Source: an uncultured Bacteroides sp.
GTDB taxonomy: Bacteria > Bacteroidota > Bacteroidia > Bacteroidales > Bacteroidaceae
Assembly: GCF_963675905.1 (NCBI RefSeq)
Contig: NZ_OY780936.1
Location: forward strand, 62,001-126,000
Length of the DNA stretch: 64,000 nucleotides
Direction of reading: 5' to 3'
Part shown: positions 1-9,382 of the stretch, piece by piece
How positions within the stretch are numbered: position 1 is the stretch's first letter
Layout of the letters: each line of letters starts with the position of its first letter
Program-made: the position numbers and the translations under genes
The notes under the pieces: generated by a model
The model's input: only the letters and a program-made list of their open reading frames with translations
Told to the model about the DNA's origin: nothing
Database searches by the model: none

Positions 1-926
1 ACACACAAGGGGGAGTGGAGTTTGCTGCCTGGGCTGAGAAAGAGATGAAGGATCGCGACCGGTTGAGAGAGATGGGTAGTAAACTTGTTCCTGTGCAGCA
101 ACGGATATTTGGTGAAGGAACTTTGCTGCGTCCTTCCTGCATTCAGTTTCTGGGATGTTCCAGAATTCTGATAGATGGTGTTACCGTTAAGAATTCCCCT
201 TTCTGGACCATTCATCCGGTGTATTGTGATAATGTGATTGTAAGAGGGGTGACTATTGACAGTCATTATCCCAACAATGATGGTTGCGACCCCGAATCGA
301 CATCCAACGTGCTGATTGAAAACTGTACTTTCAGGACCGGCGATGATGCTGTAGCCATAAAATCCGGTCGGGACAAGGATGGAAGAGAAATTGGACGTCC
401 GTCGAAAAATATTGTGATACGTAACTGTATATTCAACTCGGAATGCAACGGCCTTTGTATAGGAAGTGAAATGTCCGGTGGTGTGGAGAATGTGTATATG
501 AGCGGAATTAAGATAGGAACAGTAAAGAATGCCATCTATTTTAAGTCGAACAAAGACCGTGGCGGTTACATACGCAATGTGTTTGTGGATCATATAACCG
601 TGGAACGGGTAAAGGGTGCCATTCTGCGATTTGAAACGAATTACTTTGGTTTCAGAGGCGGAAATTATCCTTCGACTTACGAACATTTTGAAATTAAGGA
701 TGTAGAGGCAAACGTGGCCGACAATTATGCTGTTTACATTGATGGCTTAAAAGGTAATGAAATACACGATATTTCAGTGCGTAACTTTCATGTGAAACAG
801 GCTAAAAATGGGTACTATCTGTATAATACACGCAATGTTACTTTTGAAAATTCGTCGATCAATAATATTCAGGTTCCAAAAGAACCCAAAGAGAGCTTGA
901 AGAGAGTATCGCTAGATGTTTATTAG
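1..926 (+). CDS. GH28 polygalacturonase-family protein, 3' part (truncated by window edge)
   Basis: The reading frame is open from the first complete codon at base 3, so the gene begins outside the window; the GTG at 15 is not a convincing start. The product is the C-terminal ~307 residues of a right-handed beta-helix pectinase. The family's catalytic Asp residues are visible: NNDG at bases 273-284 and a GDD at 339-347, followed by the GSEMSGG segment and the SNKDRGG segment (about 540-565) that replace the RIK loop of classical polygalacturonases, as in many exo-acting Bacteroides GH28 enzymes. It would hydrolyse galacturonic-acid linkages of pectin in the periplasm. It stands apart from the pectin locus at the other end of the window; no terminator is obvious after the TAG. 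Family assignment is firm, exact substrate is not. Confidence 0.9.
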   Translation, partial: TQGGVEFAAWAEKEMKDRDRLREMGSKLVPVQQRIFGEGTLLRPSCIQFLGCSRILIDGVTVKNSPFWTIHPVYCDNVIVRGVTIDSHYPNNDGCDPESTSNVLIENCTFRTGDDAVAIKSGRDKDGREIGRPSKNIVIRNCIFNSECNGLCIGSEMSGGVENVYMSGIKIGTVKNAIYFKSNKDRGGYIRNVFVDHITVERVKGAILRFETNYFGFRGGNYPSTYEHFEIKDVEANVADNYAVYIDGLKGNEIHDISVRNFHVKQAKNGYYLYNTRNVTFENSSINNIQVPKEPKESLKRVSLDVY

Positions 927-1087
927 AGGAATGATTAAAAAAGAAATGAGCGACGTTAAATGCAAAAAAATGAATAAAAGTATATATAAATAAAATGAAA
1001 TCTTAAAATCTCAATATCGAAAAACCTATTTCGGCTTTCTGTGTTTATAAGTTATGGAGCCGGTCCTTAACAAAATAAACATTAATT

Positions 1088-2083
1088 ATGAAAATAGCAG
1101 TAATAGGCGGATCTGGTTTTGTTGGAACACGTCTTATTGAGACACTAAAAGATCATACTATTCATCAATTGATGAATATTGATAAACAACAAAGCCCATT
1201 TTTCCCGGAAACAACAACGATAGCAAATGTACTTGATCAGGAAGCTATTAATAACTTGCTGAAAGGTACGGATTTGGTTGTTTTACTAGCAGCCGAACAC
1301 AGAGATGATGTTTTTCCGAAAGCTTTATATTATGACGTAAATGTACAGGGTATGGCGAACGTGTTGGCTGCCATGGATCTGAACGGCGTAAAGCGCATTG
1401 TGTTCACTAGCTCGGTTGCAGTATATGGATTAAATAAAGATAACCCTAACGAAGAACATCCGATTGATCCATTCAATGATTATGGCAAATCAAAATGGAT
1501 GGCTGAACTATTATTGCAGGAGTGGTATGCCAAACATCCTGAATGTAATGTGAATATTTTACGCCCTACGGTGATATTTGGTGAACGTAACCGGGGTAAT
1601 GTTTATTGTTTACTTAAACAGATATCCAGTGGCAGATTCCTGATGGTTGGAGATGGCAATAACAAAAAATCTATGGCTTATGTGGGTAATGTTGTTAACT
1701 TTATTCGATATCTAATTCGCAATAAGCCTGTTGGCTATGACGTTTATAATTACATTGATAAACCAGAAGCTACGATGAACGACCTGGTAGCTCATGTGAG
1801 CCGAGTGATGGGAAAGCATATCCCATCTAAACATATTCCATATTGGATGGGTTTTTTAGGGGGATGTTGTTTTGATTTTCTGGCTTCTATTACAGGAAAG
1901 AAACTAGCGATTAGCAGTATTCGTGTGAAAAAATTTTGTGCAAATACACTATTTGACTCATCAAAAGCTATGGCAACAGGATATAAGCCTCTTTATACAT
2001 TGAACGAAGGACTTGCACGTACGCTGAATTATGAATTTCTTGAGAAACGTACGATTGATGATGTGATTTTCCTAACGGAATAA
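1088..2083 (+). CDS. NAD-dependent epimerase/dehydratase (extended SDR)
   Basis: 331 residues, normal for an extended short-chain dehydrogenase/reductase. The N-terminus has the Rossmann motif G7xxG10xxG13, a TSSVAVYG segment around residue 110 and the catalytic Y132xxxK136. Such enzymes epimerise or dehydrate nucleotide-linked sugars, but some act on sterol or flavonoid-like substrates; the substrate cannot be read here. The stop is followed, after 34 bases, by the start of the nucleotidyltransferase/PLP-enzyme fusion, so the two probably form one transcript. This suggests a nucleotide-activated polar group for the cell surface. The ATG at 1088 starts directly with the beta1 strand of the Rossmann fold, so the start is secure. 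About 160 AT-rich bases precede it without a promoter box I can defend. Confidence 0.85.
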   Translation: MKIAVIGGSGFVGTRLIETLKDHTIHQLMNIDKQQSPFFPETTTIANVLDQEAINNLLKGTDLVVLLAAEHRDDVFPKALYYDVNVQGMANVLAAMDLNGVKRIVFTSSVAVYGLNKDNPNEEHPIDPFNDYGKSKWMAELLLQEWYAKHPECNVNILRPTVIFGERNRGNVYCLLKQISSGRFLMVGDGNNKKSMAYVGNVVNFIRYLIRNKPVGYDVYNYIDKPEATMNDLVAHVSRVMGKHIPSKHIPYWMGFLGGCCFDFLASITGKKLAISSIRVKKFCANTLFDSSKAMATGYKPLYTLNEGLARTLNYEFLEKRTIDDVIFLTE

Positions 2084-2117
2084 TTTGCCTTATATACAGA
2101 ACCTTAAATCTAACAAT

Positions 2118-3926
2118 ATGCAAGCAATAATTCTGGCAGCAGGAATGGGTAAGCGTTTGGGGGAACTTACCAAGAATAATACGAAGTGTATGGTTAAGGT
2201 AAATGAAATTACTTTAATAGACAGGGTACTTTCACAACTGACCAAACAACATTTGAAGAGAGTGGTGATTGTGGTAGGGTATGAAGGTCAGAAACTGATT
2301 GATTTTATAGGTGACAGATATAGCAGTGAAGTGAAGATTGAGTATGTTCACAATCCGGTTTATGAGAAAACAAATAATATCTACTCGCTGGCATTGGCTA
2401 AAAAGCAATTGCAGGAGGATGATACTCTGTTGATTGAATCTGACCTTATTTTTGATGATACTCTTTTCCAAATGATTATTGAAAATCCTTATCCTAACCT
2501 TGCTCTTGTGGCCAAATACGAGACCTGGATGGATGGCACAATGGTGCAAATTGATAACGATTATAATATTGTGAACTTTATACCCAAGAAAGCTTTCAAT
2601 TATAATGAAGTAGATTCTTATTACAAAACGGTGAATATATACAAATTCAGCAAGGAATTTTCCAGAAGTTATTATGTCCCGTTTCTGGAAGCATACAGCA
2701 AAGCACTGGGTAATAACGAATATTACGAACAGGTGCTACGGGTAATAACATTGCTGGACAGAACTGGGTTAAAAGCACTTCCGCTGACAGATGAGAAATG
2801 GTATGAAATTGATGATGTGCAGGATCTGGATATTGCCGAAACTATATTTTCAGAAGAGTCTAAATTGCAGATGTATCAGAAAAGATATGGCGGTTATTGG
2901 CGTTTCCCAAAACTTGTTGATTACTGCTATCTGGTGAATCCTTATTTTCCTTCTCAGCGAATGAAGGATGAGTTGAGAGCTAACTTTGATACGCTGCTCA
3001 CAGAATATCCATCAGGCATGTTTGTTAACGCTTTGGTTGCAGGAAAATATTTTGGAGTGAAACAGGAATACGTGGTCGTGGGAAATGGGGCTGCTGAACT
3101 TATAAAGAGCTTGATGGAGAGGTTGGAAGGTAATATTGGCATTACTTGTCCTACTTTTGAAGAATATTCCAATCGGATTGAGAAAGGGAGAGTGGTGCAG
3201 TTTATTCCTCAGAATGCAGACTTTTCTTACTCGGCAGATGATTTAATTGAATTTTTTTCAGGAAGAGAACTATCGTCACTCTTGCTGATTAACCCGGATA
3301 ATCCGTCGGGTAATTATATTCCTATGGAGAATGTGTTGTTACTAGCTAACTGGGCTAACGAGGAGAATATAACACTGGTAGTGGATGAATCATTCGTGGA
3401 TTTTAGTGATGATTATGCTAATAATAGTTTGCTGGAAAATGGTATTCTGGAGGCATATCCAAATTTGATTGTAGTGAAGAGTATCTCTAAATCTTATGGT
3501 GTTCCCGGCTTACGTCTTGGCGTTCTTGTTACTGCCTGTACGGCATTGATTGATTGGATGAAAAAAGATGTTTCTATATGGAATATAAACTCATTTGCTG
3601 AGTTCTATCTTCAGATTTTTACAAAATATGAAGATGACTATAAAATGGGATGTGAAAAGTTCCTGATAGAAAGGAGAAGATTTTTTAATGAGCTGCAGAC
3701 AATTCCTTTTCTGAGAGTGATTCCCTCTCAGGCTAATTTCTTTATGTGTGAGGTCGTTTCTATGTTTACTTCAAAGGAATTAGCCAATGTTTTACTAAAC
3801 AGATTTAATATTCTCATAAAAGATTGTGGTGCTAAGTCTGCATTCTTAGGTACTAATTATATTCGGATTGCAGTTAAAAATATTGTAGATAATGACAAGT
3901 TGCTTCGAGCTTTGCGATCGCTTTAA
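2118..3926 (+). CDS. Fused sugar/phospho-alcohol nucleotidyltransferase and PLP-dependent aminotransferase/decarboxylase
   Basis: About 602 residues from the ATG at 2118; an in-frame TTG at 2085 lies upstream but the conserved domain starts at 2118. Residues 1-~240 are a LicC/RmlA-type nucleotidyltransferase (LAAGMGKRL signature, then KCMVKV). From about residue 260 follows a fold-type I PLP domain with VVGNGAAELI, NPDNPSGNYIP, VVDESFVDF and the Schiff-base lysine segment SISKSYGVPGLRLG, most like HisC and CobD (threonine-phosphate decarboxylase). Known family logic: LicC-type domains load CMP onto phosphocholine-like groups, and CobD-like enzymes can decarboxylate phospho-threonine or phospho-serine. 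My inference is that one polypeptide makes and activates an amino-alcohol phosphate, for example CDP-ethanolamine, for glycan decoration. A plain aminotransferase acting on a sugar or phosphonate remains possible. Confidence 0.8.
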   Translation: MQAIILAAGMGKRLGELTKNNTKCMVKVNEITLIDRVLSQLTKQHLKRVVIVVGYEGQKLIDFIGDRYSSEVKIEYVHNPVYEKTNNIYSLALAKKQLQEDDTLLIESDLIFDDTLFQMIIENPYPNLALVAKYETWMDGTMVQIDNDYNIVNFIPKKAFNYNEVDSYYKTVNIYKFSKEFSRSYYVPFLEAYSKALGNNEYYEQVLRVITLLDRTGLKALPLTDEKWYEIDDVQDLDIAETIFSEESKLQMYQKRYGGYWRFPKLVDYCYLVNPYFPSQRMKDELRANFDTLLTEYPSGMFVNALVAGKYFGVKQEYVVVGNGAAELIKSLMERLEGNIGITCPTFEEYSNRIEKGRVVQFIPQNADFSYSADDLIEFFSGRELSSLLLINPDNPSGNYIPMENVLLLANWANEENITLVVDESFVDFSDDYANNSLLENGILEAYPNLIVVKSISKSYGVPGLRLGVLVTACTALIDWMKKDVSIWNINSFAEFYLQIFTKYEDDYKMGCEKFLIERRRFFNELQTIPFLRVIPSQANFFMCEVVSMFTSKELANVLLNRFNILIKDCGAKSAFLGTNYIRIAVKNIVDNDKLLRALRSL

Positions 3927-4019
3927 TTTAACTTCTTTGCAGTACTTTTGTTGATCTGTTTACTGGCTTCTTTATATTTACAAAATAGTAGATTGTAGTG
4001 TTAGACAATAGAAAGGTTT

Positions 4020-5117
4020 TTATTTGTTTTTCTGCTTATTATAGGGAGAAATCAATTGTTTTTCAGGAAATGTAAGAAATTCGTTTGCCGGTTTAAACGA
4101 ATCAACCTTAATAAGATCTTTCTGACAAACAAACTTTGGGAAAAAACAAATCAGAAAATGAACTACAGGTATCTCTATAAATGCAACAAGAACAACCAAG
4201 ACGAAAGTCAACAGCCAACCATTTGGTATAAAAGAAAGAATACTATTTAAAATTAGTAATATAAACCAATGTGTACCAAGCACAATAATGCTGTACCGGC
4301 CAAGAAAAGAGATTATAGGAACCTTTTTATTGATAAGCTTGGCTACGAGCAAAACAAATAATGTTCCACAGATGGCAGTAACATAAAACGAAATAAAATC
4401 TCCTTGATAAGTGTTAGTAACCAACTCTATTTTTTTTGCCAGAAAATAAACTACTGCAGCTAATGCTACAAGATAAACAGGAATCAGACGATCTGATTTG
4501 TTTGGAATTAAAAAGTCGGTTTCTTCCTTAAAGAAATAGCCTAAAAAATAAAATGGTACCGCTGTCATACTGGTATCAATCCATAAAGGCAGATTGATGT
4601 GATAGACCCCTAGCTCAAAACCGCTGATCCCTACTGTGAAGCAGATTACTGCCATTGCTACATTTCTTGCCCCTTTACTCTTTATATACAGCTTATCGGA
4701 AATGATAATCAATAAGTAGAAAATCAGAGAGGTATTAAATAGTGTCATTAAGAACCATAGCGGAGGATTAAGGTAGACAAACTCTTCACGGAAATTGATT
4801 GCTATATCTTTCAGAAGTTCTGAAATAAGATCGAAACGTCCTTTGATTAGCCAACCTGCTATATAGAGAATATAGGCTGTTATGGTGAAAAAGAAGAACG
4901 GAATTACTAACTTGTTGATTTTTCTTAGAATGAAATTAACTAATCCGGCATATCTCTTGAAAAACAGACCAGACAAAAAAAAGTATAATGGCATTCTGAA
5001 GGAACCTAACATAGTATTTGTTTCGGTATTATTCAAGGGACCAAAGGTGTGACCTAAGATTACCAGTAATATGCAAAACCCTTTTGCCAGATCAATATAT
5101 TCTACCCGCTGTTTCAT
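4020..5117 (-). CDS. Membrane acyltransferase, acyltransferase_3 family
   Basis: 365 residues with about ten hydrophobic helices. The N-terminus has the family signature: RVEYIDLAKGFCILLVILGHTFG, where the first-helix Arg/Asp and the conserved His of the GH motif are present. Members (OafA, YrhL, NodX) transfer acetyl or other acyl groups from the cytoplasm to sugars being assembled at the inner membrane. A short charged C-terminal tail (about 30 residues) follows the last helix. The gene is convergent with the fusion gene ending at 3926 and divergent from the GH16 gene at 5227, so it is a single-gene unit. It is likely to modify a surface polysaccharide, possibly the one made by the operon at 9383-29543, but linkage is only by proximity. 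Confidence 0.85.
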   Translation of the reverse strand: MKQRVEYIDLAKGFCILLVILGHTFGPLNNTETNTMLGSFRMPLYFFLSGLFFKRYAGLVNFILRKINKLVIPFFFFTITAYILYIAGWLIKGRFDLISELLKDIAINFREEFVYLNPPLWFLMTLFNTSLIFYLLIIISDKLYIKSKGARNVAMAVICFTVGISGFELGVYHINLPLWIDTSMTAVPFYFLGYFFKEETDFLIPNKSDRLIPVYLVALAAVVYFLAKKIELVTNTYQGDFISFYVTAICGTLFVLLVAKLINKKVPIISFLGRYSIIVLGTHWFILLILNSILSFIPNGWLLTFVLVVLVAFIEIPVVHFLICFFPKFVCQKDLIKVDSFKPANEFLTFPEKQLISPYNKQKNK

Positions 5118-5226
5118 TTGTTATCTGTTTTTGGTTAAGAGTTTTATATTATAAATAATAAATTAATAACAAAATAAGATCTGTATTTGTTTAATAAATA
5201 GGGTGTTCTACTTAAACTGAATTTTT

Positions 5227-6024
5227 ATGAAAACAAATTTTAAAATGCTGCTACTTATTCTTTTTGCGGGTCTTAGCAATAATGATTGCAGGGATGATGC
5301 TATGAATATTGATTATACAAAAGAGGTTCCTGATAAGAGTGTTACATCTAATATTATTTTTGAAGATAATTTTGACAAGGATGGAATACCCGATAAAAAC
5401 AAATGGCGATTTTATTATCGGCTGAAGGATGATGGATGGGGTAACTGGTTTTCGGAAAGCTATGATCAGGCATATGTGAAAGATGGAATGTTAATATTGA
5501 AGGCAGAGAAGGTTGGAGATATCTATAAAACAGGAGGTGTAACTACGCAGGATCTTTTTAAGTTTACTTATGGAAAACTAGAAATCCGTGCAAAATTTAA
5601 AACATTCGAAGGGGGCTCTCCTTCCTTGTGGATATTAAATACAACAGGACAGCCTGTAAATGGAGAAATAGATTTAGCTGAACAGTATAATGATGATGAT
5701 TTTGTTTATCAAACCCTTTGGTCTAATTATACCTTAAATCTTAAACAGAATGATCCTGTAAATAAGACAAAGGTTGAATATAATGAGAATGAGTTTAATA
5801 CGTATGCAATTAACTGGACTAGCGAGAAAATTGTATTTTCCGTTAACGGTATAAATACCATGACTTATCCGAATATGCATCTTGCCAATGAAAAAGCTAT
5901 GGGACAATGGCCTTTTAATAAACCTTTCTATATTCTGATTACTTTTCCTGTAAGCCTTACTGGAGTAATAGACTCTGAGTTACCCGGATATATGATGATT
6001 GACTGGGTGAAGGTGACACAATAG
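5227..6024 (+). CDS. GH16-family glycoside hydrolase-like protein, copy A
   Basis: 265 residues: a hydrophobic leader (residues 1-~17) followed by a jelly-roll GH16 domain. The catalytic signature ExDxxE is intact as E147-I-D149-L-A-E152, and the surrounding GKLEIRAKF, GSPSLWILN and GYMMIDWVKV blocks are typical of the family (laminarinase/kappa-carrageenase group). It is closely related to the gene at 7709-8560, from the FSESYDQAYVKDG block to the C-terminus. Unlike that copy it lacks a good lipobox: the first Cys (about residue 21) is preceded by NND rather than a small residue, so the protein may be secreted to the periplasm or processed differently. Substrate (beta-1,3/1,4-glucan or a galactan) is not decidable from sequence. 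Confidence 0.85.
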   Translation: MKTNFKMLLLILFAGLSNNDCRDDAMNIDYTKEVPDKSVTSNIIFEDNFDKDGIPDKNKWRFYYRLKDDGWGNWFSESYDQAYVKDGMLILKAEKVGDIYKTGGVTTQDLFKFTYGKLEIRAKFKTFEGGSPSLWILNTTGQPVNGEIDLAEQYNDDDFVYQTLWSNYTLNLKQNDPVNKTKVEYNENEFNTYAINWTSEKIVFSVNGINTMTYPNMHLANEKAMGQWPFNKPFYILITFPVSLTGVIDSELPGYMMIDWVKVTQ

Positions 6025-6056
6025 ACTAAATATATAGCAAAGGAGGATAAAATATA

Positions 6057-6098
6057 AAAATGGCAGCAGAATGAATTTAATTACCCTGCTGCCATTTT
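6057..6098. terminator. Bidirectional intrinsic terminator between convergent genes
   Basis: A perfect 13-bp stem pairs 6057-6069 with 6086-6098 around a 16-nt loop. The stem ends in A4 on one side and T4 on the other, so it has a U-tract in both directions. It sits between the GH16 stop (6024, plus) and the leucine-rich-repeat gene stop (6119, minus), the place where a shared terminator is expected. Confidence 0.75.
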
Positions 6099-6118
6099 CT
6101 ATATAGTAACATTACTGT

Positions 6119-7498
6119 TTACAATGCTATTTTAAACACCTTTCCAGTAATTCTGATTAGATAAATGTGGTTTGCAGGAACATATATTAAGGTCGTTTCA
6201 TCTGTTACCCTGATGCTTTGAACAAGGGCTCCGGTTACATCATAAACGGAGATGATATCACCTATGTTGGTTCCTTCAACAATTATACCTCCCTGCACTG
6301 TGTAAACCTTTATAGATTTAGCTTCGAGCTGTGGTACAGAAGTTCCTTCTTCATTTATATATTTAAAAGCACTCCATCCTGTTGCCGATTTATAGCTGGA
6401 ATAGCTTCCTTTTGGAACATATACAATGCATGTACTTGTATTTACAGAGGTGAAAGTGGTTGTTGTGGCAGATGGCGCAGTGGTTCGGTAACTGTGTATG
6501 CTTGTTAATCCTGAGCATAAACCGAATGCTCCGGAGCCAACAGAGGAGACACTTGCCGGAATTGAAATTGTAGTGAGATTTTTGCAATTATAAAAGGTGT
6601 TTGCTCCTATAGAAGGTATCTTGTTACTAAGTGTAGCTGAGACTAACCCTTTACAGCCATAAAATGCACCTTCACCTAGTGAGTTTACATTATTATTAAT
6701 AACTACAGATCCTAAATCTTCGCACCATTCAAAAGCATAGTCTTCTATTCTGGTAGTAGACTCTGGCATGGTGTATGAAGCCGATTTAGCATTGGGATAA
6801 GCCAATATTGTAGATTGATCTTTGCTGAAAAGTACTCCGTCAATATCGCAGACTATGGGATTTGCACTGTCGACAATGAATTCTCTTAATCCGGTACAAC
6901 CTGAAAATGGAGTCTTTCCTAAAGTGTTTACACTGGCTGGAATTGTAAATGAAGAGAGAGAAGAGCATTCAAGAAATGCATAATTGCAGATTTCGGTAAT
7001 ATTGCCAGCCATATTTATGGATTTTAGCCCAGTGCAATAGGCGAATACCAAGGTGTCAATCTGTGTAACACCACTTGGAATGGTGATATTGCTGATTCCC
7101 TGACAGTCCTGAAAGGCTTGGTTTCCGATAGCAGTAATAGTTGTAGGAAGCACTAGAGAGGTTAAGCCACTCATACTATAAAACATACAAGGAGGGATCT
7201 TATTGTTTTCGACATAGATGTTTCTGCCGAAATAGAAGAATCCTCCTTCTACCGGTTTCGCTTGTGCAATATTTAGTTTTGTTAATTTGGCCATTTCGTG
7301 TAATGTGCTAATATCCCATCCATTAAATGAACCTATCAGAGTTAAATCTGTTACAACATCTTTCTGATTTCCCAGATAATAACTCAGAGCACCACCGGTA
7401 GTGTTTAGAGTAAGCTGAACTTCCTGAGCCCTGATTCCCCAATTAAGAAACAGGCTGAATACGAATAAGGTGTATTTGCAAAGAGTAGTTGTTTTCAT
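6119..7498 (-). CDS. BspA-type leucine-rich-repeat secreted protein with C-terminal sorting-like domain
   Basis: 459 residues. A signal peptide (residues 1-24, ending IRAQ) is followed by about ten Treponema pallidum-type/BspA LRR_5 repeats of roughly 23 residues, recognisable by repeated blocks such as GLTSLVLPTTITAIGNQAF and SLSSFTIPASVNTLG. The last ~70 residues (ISVYDVTGALVQSI...) resemble the immunoglobulin-like type IX secretion sorting domain or its Por-family relatives. BspA-like proteins mediate adhesion to host matrix or other bacteria; here the role is unknown. It lies between two inverted GH16 paralogues. The 3' end shares a bidirectional terminator with the upstream GH16 gene. 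Confidence 0.85.
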   Translation of the reverse strand: MKTTTLCKYTLFVFSLFLNWGIRAQEVQLTLNTTGGALSYYLGNQKDVVTDLTLIGSFNGWDISTLHEMAKLTKLNIAQAKPVEGGFFYFGRNIYVENNKIPPCMFYSMSGLTSLVLPTTITAIGNQAFQDCQGISNITIPSGVTQIDTLVFAYCTGLKSINMAGNITEICNYAFLECSSLSSFTIPASVNTLGKTPFSGCTGLREFIVDSANPIVCDIDGVLFSKDQSTILAYPNAKSASYTMPESTTRIEDYAFEWCEDLGSVVINNNVNSLGEGAFYGCKGLVSATLSNKIPSIGANTFYNCKNLTTISIPASVSSVGSGAFGLCSGLTSIHSYRTTAPSATTTTFTSVNTSTCIVYVPKGSYSSYKSATGWSAFKYINEEGTSVPQLEAKSIKVYTVQGGIIVEGTNIGDIISVYDVTGALVQSIRVTDETTLIYVPANHIYLIRITGKVFKIAL

Positions 7499-7632
7499 AA
7501 TAAGTTGGTTTTGGAAATTAAGTTCAATGTGTAGATCTTGATTTTAAAACAATCTCTTATTAAAGAACAACTTAGTATGAAATTAGTTTCTTAAAAAAAA
7601 AGAAGATAGATTAACAGGTTATATTCATATGC

Positions 7633-7681
7633 AAAACGGGAATTGCTCATTATTTGTGAAATAATGAGCAATTCCCGTTTT
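7633..7681. terminator. Very strong hairpin downstream of the minus-strand GH16 gene
   Basis: A perfect 23-bp stem (7633-7655 with 7659-7681) closes on a 3-nt GTG loop. The stem ends with T4 on either strand. It lies 28 bases beyond the stop of the minus-strand GH16 gene at 7709 and upstream of the LRR gene (start 7498, same strand). It should terminate the GH16 transcript and insulate the LRR gene. The stem is far longer than needed for termination and could also protect a 3' end. Confidence 0.75.
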
Positions 7682-7708
7682 TGCCAATTAAGTAAGCAGT
7701 TGAAATCT

Positions 7709-8560
7709 TTAGTTTTCCTGAGTAATTTTTACCCAATCGATCATTACATATCCAGGTAATTGGGCATCATTGATTCCAGAAGAACTGATAGGGAATGTAA
7801 GTAAAACATTAAATGCTTTATTAAAGGGCCATTGTCCTTTTGTTGATTCGTCTGATAAATGTAAGTTAGGATAGGTCATTGTCACTTTCCCATTTACATA
7901 GAATGTCAACTTCTCTGGTGTCCAGTCTAAAGTGTATGTGTTGTATTCATCCTGAATAAACTTAGCTCTGTATTGGCGTACAGGATCATACTTTTTCAGA
8001 TTCAATGTGTAGTTATTCCATACAGTGTGGAAAACGATATCTTCATTATCATATTGTTCCACAAGATCTACTTCTCCGTTAACTGGCTGGCTTGTTGTAT
8101 TTAATATCCACAAGGAAGGAGATCCTCCTTCAAATGTTTTAAACTTTGCACGAATTTCCAGTTTACCATAGGTGTATGAGAACAAATTTTTAGTCCATAC
8201 TCCACCTGTTTTATAGGTACTTCCTACTTTTTCTGCTTTAAGTATAAGATTTCCATCTTTCACATACGCCTGGTCATAACTTTCCGAGAAATAATTACTC
8301 CAGTCACTTCCTGGAATTCTTGGATATAATGTCCATTTTGTCTGATCGGGGATTCCATTTACATTAAAATCATCAAGGAAAATAGCAGTTCCACTGGAAG
8401 TAGCTTTTGTGCTGTCGTTTGTGCTGATGTCTGTCTTTTCTCCTGTGTTTGTGCTAAGCACCTCATCTGGGGCTTCATTTATTACGGAATTTTCACTACA
8501 TGCACTGTTGATAGCTACCGTAAATGCTATCAACAATAAAGTTTTCAGGTTGATCTTCAT
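7709..8560 (-). CDS. GH16-family glycoside hydrolase-like lipoprotein, copy B
   Basis: 283 residues. Residues 1-21 are a lipoprotein signal peptide with lipobox INSAC (Cys21), then a ~35-residue Ser/Thr/Asp-rich linker, then the GH16 jelly roll. The catalytic signature is E163-V-D165-L-V-E168. It aligns almost without gaps to the gene at 5227-6024 (shared blocks include YGKLEIRAKFKTFEGGSPSL and NGE[IV]DL[AV]EQY), but carries the linker and a proper lipobox that copy A lacks. The protein is therefore probably membrane-anchored while copy A may be soluble. The two copies are in opposite orientation around the LRR gene. A -7-like box for this gene is at 8624-8631. Substrate is unknown. Confidence 0.87.
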   Translation of the reverse strand: MKINLKTLLLIAFTVAINSACSENSVINEAPDEVLSTNTGEKTDISTNDSTKATSSGTAIFLDDFNVNGIPDQTKWTLYPRIPGSDWSNYFSESYDQAYVKDGNLILKAEKVGSTYKTGGVWTKNLFSYTYGKLEIRAKFKTFEGGSPSLWILNTTSQPVNGEVDLVEQYDNEDIVFHTVWNNYTLNLKKYDPVRQYRAKFIQDEYNTYTLDWTPEKLTFYVNGKVTMTYPNLHLSDESTKGQWPFNKAFNVLLTFPISSSGINDAQLPGYVMIDWVKITQEN

Positions 8561-9382
8561 AAAAAGTTTATTGAGTAATTAATTTAAAATTGGATTAATA
8601 ATAAGTGATAAATAACTTCTCTGCAAAGATAAGGCTGAATGAGTTATAAATTCTCTGAATATACATAAATTAGTGATTCTTAGTATTTTAAATATTCTTT
8701 TTTGTTTACTCGAATTTAAAACTGGCTCTATTGATATTATTCCAGAAACAAAAAAGGGGGGCAATAAATATGATCTTTTTAGTAATTCTAACAAATAAAA
8801 TAATTGAACTTTTTCATTTTATTTTTTTCATAGTTTCACATAAGATTAGTGAAAAAAATATCAGATTTTGGTTGATCAAAAAACAAATTTAGGTGGTTGA
8901 AGAAATAAAGTCAAGTTCTATTAAAATAAGATATACCTAACTCGTTATAAATCAGATAACTAAAATTGAGTTAAAAATGAGAATTTATTTTTTCTAAACA
9001 ATTAAAAGTAATAAGAGATTTAAGAACCAGGAAAAAGTATTTGTGTTTCAGTATAAATAGATTCTGATAAGCTCTGTTTATAAACATATAATTAGTGAAA
9101 AGCGTTAATATCTATTTATTCCTATTTCTTGAAATAATAAGAAAATGTGTTTAGCAGAATGTTTTTTTGTTGTCGAATATGCTGTAAAGTGAGAACAATA
9201 CTTTGAACTTGAATGTTATAAAGCTATAATTTATTATTTAAAAGCTAAAAGTGAGTTAATTGTATTCTTTTATTCTAATGTTACTACACTTGTTAGTGAC
9301 CACCTTTTGCATATATTGAAGAATTGTTGTTAAGAGATTTTATTTGTGTTTAAATGTTGGTAAACTCTAAAAATAATCGTAT
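8561..9382. other. 822-bp AT-rich intergenic region upstream of the polysaccharide operon
   Basis: No plausible gene is visible in either strand; all frames are interrupted and the DNA is very AT-rich. The left end holds the promoter of the minus-strand GH16 gene. The right end must hold the promoter of the large polysaccharide operon, but I see no clean TAnnTTTG box; a near-match (TACTTTG, one base short in spacing) lies around 9199-9206. I found no UpxY/UpxZ antitermination genes and no obvious inverted repeats that would mark an invertible capsule promoter. Confidence 0.6.
8624..8631 (-). promoter_or_regulatory. Bacteroides-type -7 box for GH16 copy B
   Basis: On the minus strand these bases read TATCTTTG, a match to the Bacteroides TAnnTTTG -7 element, 64 bases upstream of the GH16 start codon. 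No good TTTG -33 element is seen at the usual distance, so the assignment rests on the -7 box and position. Confidence 0.45.
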
